A program made the translations under genes and the position numbers. A DNA stretch of 64,000 nt from NCBI RefSeq assembly GCF_026339735.1, contig NZ_JAPEQG010000001.1:3348001-3412000 (forward strand), read 5' to 3'. The notes beneath the pieces are model-generated. The model was not told where the DNA came from and did no database searches. It was given only the letters and a program-made list of their open reading frames with translations. Source of the stretch: Streptomyces sp. NBC_01669 (GTDB lineage: Bacteria; Actinomycetota; Actinomycetes; Streptomycetales; Streptomycetaceae). Below are positions 61,673 to 64,000 of the stretch, in pieces. How positions within the stretch are numbered: position 1 is the stretch's first letter; each line of letters begins with the position of its first letter.

Positions 61673-62658
61673 GACAGCACCACCCGACGGTCGGCCATCG
61701 CCTGCAGGATGTCCGCGACGGCATTGGCAAGGACGACGAAGAAGCCGGTGACGAGCACCAGGCCGACGACGACCGGAAGGTCGACGTTCTTCACGGCGTC
61801 GACGAGTTCACGTCCGACGCCGGGGATGTTGAACAGCGATTCGGTGAGGACGGCGCCGCCGAACATCGAGCCGATGTCCAGCGCGCCGAGCGCGATCACG
61901 GGGCCGAGTGCGCCGCGCAGCGCATGCCGCCCGACGAGGCCGCGCTCGCTCACCCCGTATGCGCGGAAGGTGCGCACATGGTCCTCGGCGAGGGTCTCCA
62001 GCATGGACGACCGGGTCATCCGGGCGTACGGAGCGGCGGAGACCAGCGCCAGCGAGACCCAGGGCAGCAGCAGGTTCCAGGCCCACTGCTCCGGGTTCTC
62101 GGTGAGCGGTACGTAGTCGGGGAACGGCAGCAGTTGCAACGCCGAGCAGAACACGATGATCAGCAGCAGACCGACGACGAAGACCGGTGTGGCCATGCCG
62201 GCCAGGGTCAGTCCGGTGAGGATCCGCTCGGTCGCTCGGCCGCGCCGCCACACCGAGAGCAGTCCGGTGCCGACGCCGAGCAGGATCCACAGCACGAAGG
62301 CGCCGATGGCGAGCGAGGCGGTGGCCGGGAGCTTGGTGAGGATCATCTGGGTGACCTGCTGGTCGTCCTGGTAGGAGCGGCCGAGGCAGGGGGCCTGGCA
62401 GTGCAGGATCCCGGTGCCGGTCGAGTAGTCGCGGCCGGCGAAGATCCCCTGGAGGAAGTGCGCGTACTGCACGTACAGCGGGTCGCCGAGCCGGAGCTGG
62501 TCGCTGACCTGCGCCACCTGGGCGGGTGAGCAGCGCGGCCCGCAGGCGATCTGTGCGACGTTGCCCGGGGCGACGTAGAACGCGGCGTAGACGACGACGC
62601 TGAGGGCGAGGAGCACGAACAGCGCCCCGCCGAGGCGCCGCAGCAGGAACCGGGTCAT
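61669..62658 (-). CDS. Peptide-type ABC transporter permease (DppB-like)
   Basis: A 329-aa inner membrane subunit with six spans (FLLRRLGGALFVLLALSVVV; further LTLAGMATPVFVVGLLLIIV). Cysteines in a periplasmic loop (QIACGPRCSPAQ and HCQAPCLG) may form disulfides. The EAA loop FRAYGVSERGLVGRHALRGA faces the ATPase. It overlaps the downstream ATPase gene and the upstream permease gene by 4 bp each. Confidence 0.9.
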   Translation of the reverse strand: MTRFLLRRLGGALFVLLALSVVVYAAFYVAPGNVAQIACGPRCSPAQVAQVSDQLRLGDPLYVQYAHFLQGIFAGRDYSTGTGILHCQAPCLGRSYQDDQQVTQMILTKLPATASLAIGAFVLWILLGVGTGLLSVWRRGRATERILTGLTLAGMATPVFVVGLLLIIVFCSALQLLPFPDYVPLTENPEQWAWNLLLPWVSLALVSAAPYARMTRSSMLETLAEDHVRTFRAYGVSERGLVGRHALRGALGPVIALGALDIGSMFGGAVLTESLFNIPGVGRELVDAVKNVDLPVVVGLVLVTGFFVVLANAVADILQAMADRRVVLS

Positions 62659-63641
62659 CCTCCGGCCTCCTTCTTGCGTCCGGTGCCGATCCGCAGCCGC
62701 GAGGCGACGCGCGGGTCGAGTGCGTTGCGTACGCCTTCGCCGAGGACGGTCAGCGCCAGCACGGTGATGAAGATGAGCAGGGCGGGGATCAGCAGATAGG
62801 TGGGCGCCGCCTGGTACCAGGTGTCGGCGTCGCTGAGCATCTGTCCCCAGGACGGCGTGGGCGGCTTGATGCCGACGCCGAGGAAGGACAGCGCCGCTTC
62901 GACGACGATGTTGCCGGGGAAGAGCAGCACGGCGTACGTGATGACGGGTGCGGCGAGCGCGGGCAGCAGTTCGCGCCGGGCGATCCGCAGGCCGCCCCAG
63001 CCGCTGAGCCGGGCGGCGGCCACATGGTCGAGCGACTTCAGCGCGAGGGTCCGGGCGCGCACGATCTTGGAGATGCCGGACCAGCCGACCAGCCCGACGA
63101 TCACGGCGATCAGCACCGGGCGCGGGAAGTCGGCGGGGACGACGGCGAGCGCGCCGAGCGCGATCACCATGACGGGCAGGGCGACGACGATGTCGGTGAC
63201 GCGGCTGAGCGCCTGGTCGACGAACCGGTTGCCGAGTCCGGCGGCGAGACCGACGACCACGCCGATGATCACCTGGAGCAGGGTCGCGGCCAGCGCGACG
63301 CCGAGCGAGACCCGCGCCCCGTACACGACGCGGGCGAACAGGTCGCGGCCGGTGAGCGGTTCGACGCCGAGCCAGTGCTCGGCGCTGATGCCGCCGAACG
63401 ATCCCAGCGGTACGCCGCCGGTGGCGGAGTCGACGAGGTTCGCGTGGTACGTGGTGGGGTCCTGGCCCTCGATGCCCGCCAGCAGCGGCGCGGCGAGCGC
63501 GACCAGGACCAGCAGGGCGACGACGACGGCCGCCACGACGGCGGAGCGCCGTGCGCGCAGCCGCCGGCGGAACGAGGAGGCCCCGGAGGCGGGGGCCGCC
63601 GCAGCGACGCCCGCCTCCTTGACCAGCAGTGCTTCGGCCAT
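62655..63641 (-). CDS. Peptide-type ABC transporter permease (DppC-like)
   Basis: A 328-aa permease with the DppC-type N-terminal cytoplasmic tail and first span (AVVAAVVVALLVLVALAAPL), further spans and the conserved ALSFLGVGIKPPTPSWGQML near the end. Start ATG 63641. It is 2 bp from the binding-protein stop, so all genes of the operon are tightly packed. Confidence 0.9.
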   Translation of the reverse strand: MAEALLVKEAGVAAAAPASGASSFRRRLRARRSAVVAAVVVALLVLVALAAPLLAGIEGQDPTTYHANLVDSATGGVPLGSFGGISAEHWLGVEPLTGRDLFARVVYGARVSLGVALAATLLQVIIGVVVGLAAGLGNRFVDQALSRVTDIVVALPVMVIALGALAVVPADFPRPVLIAVIVGLVGWSGISKIVRARTLALKSLDHVAAARLSGWGGLRIARRELLPALAAPVITYAVLLFPGNIVVEAALSFLGVGIKPPTPSWGQMLSDADTWYQAAPTYLLIPALLIFITVLALTVLGEGVRNALDPRVASRLRIGTGRKKEAGG

Positions 63642-63643
63642 GG

Positions 63644-64000
63644 TTACTTGACCGCGACCTGCGAGATGTCGAGCACGCCGGTCCAGTCGCTGATGACGAC
63701 GTTCTTGACGGCCTCGCCGTACAGGCGCTTGTAGACCGGGTGGAACAGCGGCACGGTCACCGCCTGCTCACCGATCTTCTTGTCGAGTGCGCCCCAGCGC
63801 TTCGCGGCCGCACTCAGGTCGGTCAGCTTGTTGATCTCGTCGACCTCCTTGTTGACGGAGGCGTCGTCGAGCTGGGAGGCGTTGAAGTTGTAGCCGTTCT
63901 TGACGATCTGGCGTCCGTCGAAGATCGGTGCGAGGAACGGACCGCCGGACGGCCAGTCGGCGCCCCAGCCGGTGAGGAAGAAACCGGGCTCGCTCTTCAC
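63644..64000 (-). CDS. Peptide-type ABC substrate-binding protein (C-terminal part, cut by window)
   Basis: The last 118 residues of an SBP_bac_5 (oligopeptide-binding) protein: FFLTGWGADWPSGGPFLAP, NASQLDDASVNKEVDEIN and AVTVPLFHPVYKRLYG. The 5' part, including any lipobox, is outside. First gene of the operon that continues with two permeases and the fused ATPase. Confidence 0.88.
   Translation of the reverse strand: MKSEPGFFLTGWGADWPSGGPFLAPIFDGRQIVKNGYNFNASQLDDASVNKEVDEINKLTDLSAAAKRWGALDKKIGEQAVTVPLFHPVYKRLYGEAVKNVVISDWTGVLDISQVAVK

Overview
The window is a GC-rich chromosomal segment typical of a Streptomyces core region. Codon third positions are strongly G/C, many starts are GTG, and the gene content matches the genus: wblC with its AT-hook, catR/catalase, hisN, a UPF0182 protein and paired AAA-type helicase-nucleases. 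From moeZ back to the UPF0182 gene, the order (moeZ, alkyltransferase-like gene, adnA/adnB, nudC, mycoredoxin, uvrD2, whiB7/wblC, ABC1 kinase, zincin, PDZ-Lon protease, UPF0182) follows what I remember of the Mycobacterium tuberculosis Rv3193c-Rv3206c block. This is therefore an old actinobacterial core, not an acquired island. No prophage, CRISPR array, complete insertion sequence or integrase was seen.

Layout. 1-7.7 kb: the 5' part of an HMCES/YedK gene, an M50 protease, aroA-rsgA, an SMR exporter facing a TetR gene, hisN, a CBS protein and a catalase. 7.8-11.6 kb: catR, then an ATPase/permease/lipoprotein ABC operon of the NitT/TauT type. 11.6-14.4 kb: two identical initiator tRNA genes flanking a long Sel1/TPR-repeat gene. 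14.4-23.5 kb: UPF0182, PPA1309, PDZ-Lon protease, a 56-aa membrane peptide, moaE, a sugar-nucleotide-type dehydratase, and a zincin coupled to a Nudix gene. 23.5-26.7 kb: three AIM24 genes in a row, the first fused to TerD. 26.7-34.8 kb: a YgjP-type metallopeptidase, an orphan ThiF-like protein with an ABC1 kinase, the wblC antibiotic-response regulator with a long attenuator leader, uvrD2 and mycoredoxin. 34.9-46.3 kb: a FolD-like gene, nudC, an M20 peptidase, adnB, adnA and an alkyltransferase-like gene. 46.5-52.8 kb: a flippase-pseudokinase fusion and two tandem lipoprotein peptidases. 52.9-59.8 kb: moeZ, then four minus-strand genes (PelF-type glycosyltransferase, membrane protein, epimerase, spherulin-4 glycosidase) resembling a Pel/galactosaminogalactan-type exopolysaccharide locus. 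60-64 kb: a peptide/nickel-type ABC operon that runs off the window.

Main points of interest. (1) A short dispersed repeat with CTAGTGCC/GGCACTAG ends occurs three times, each time supplying the TAG stop of an unrelated minus-strand gene. (2) The four-gene polysaccharide locus combines functions seen in bacterial Pel and fungal GAG clusters. (3) The wblC leader has a 108-codon upstream ORF, an intrinsic terminator and an AT-rich promoter. (4) A TerD-AIM24 fusion is followed by two AIM24 paralogues. (5) A flippase carries a kinase-like domain whose catalytic residues are replaced.
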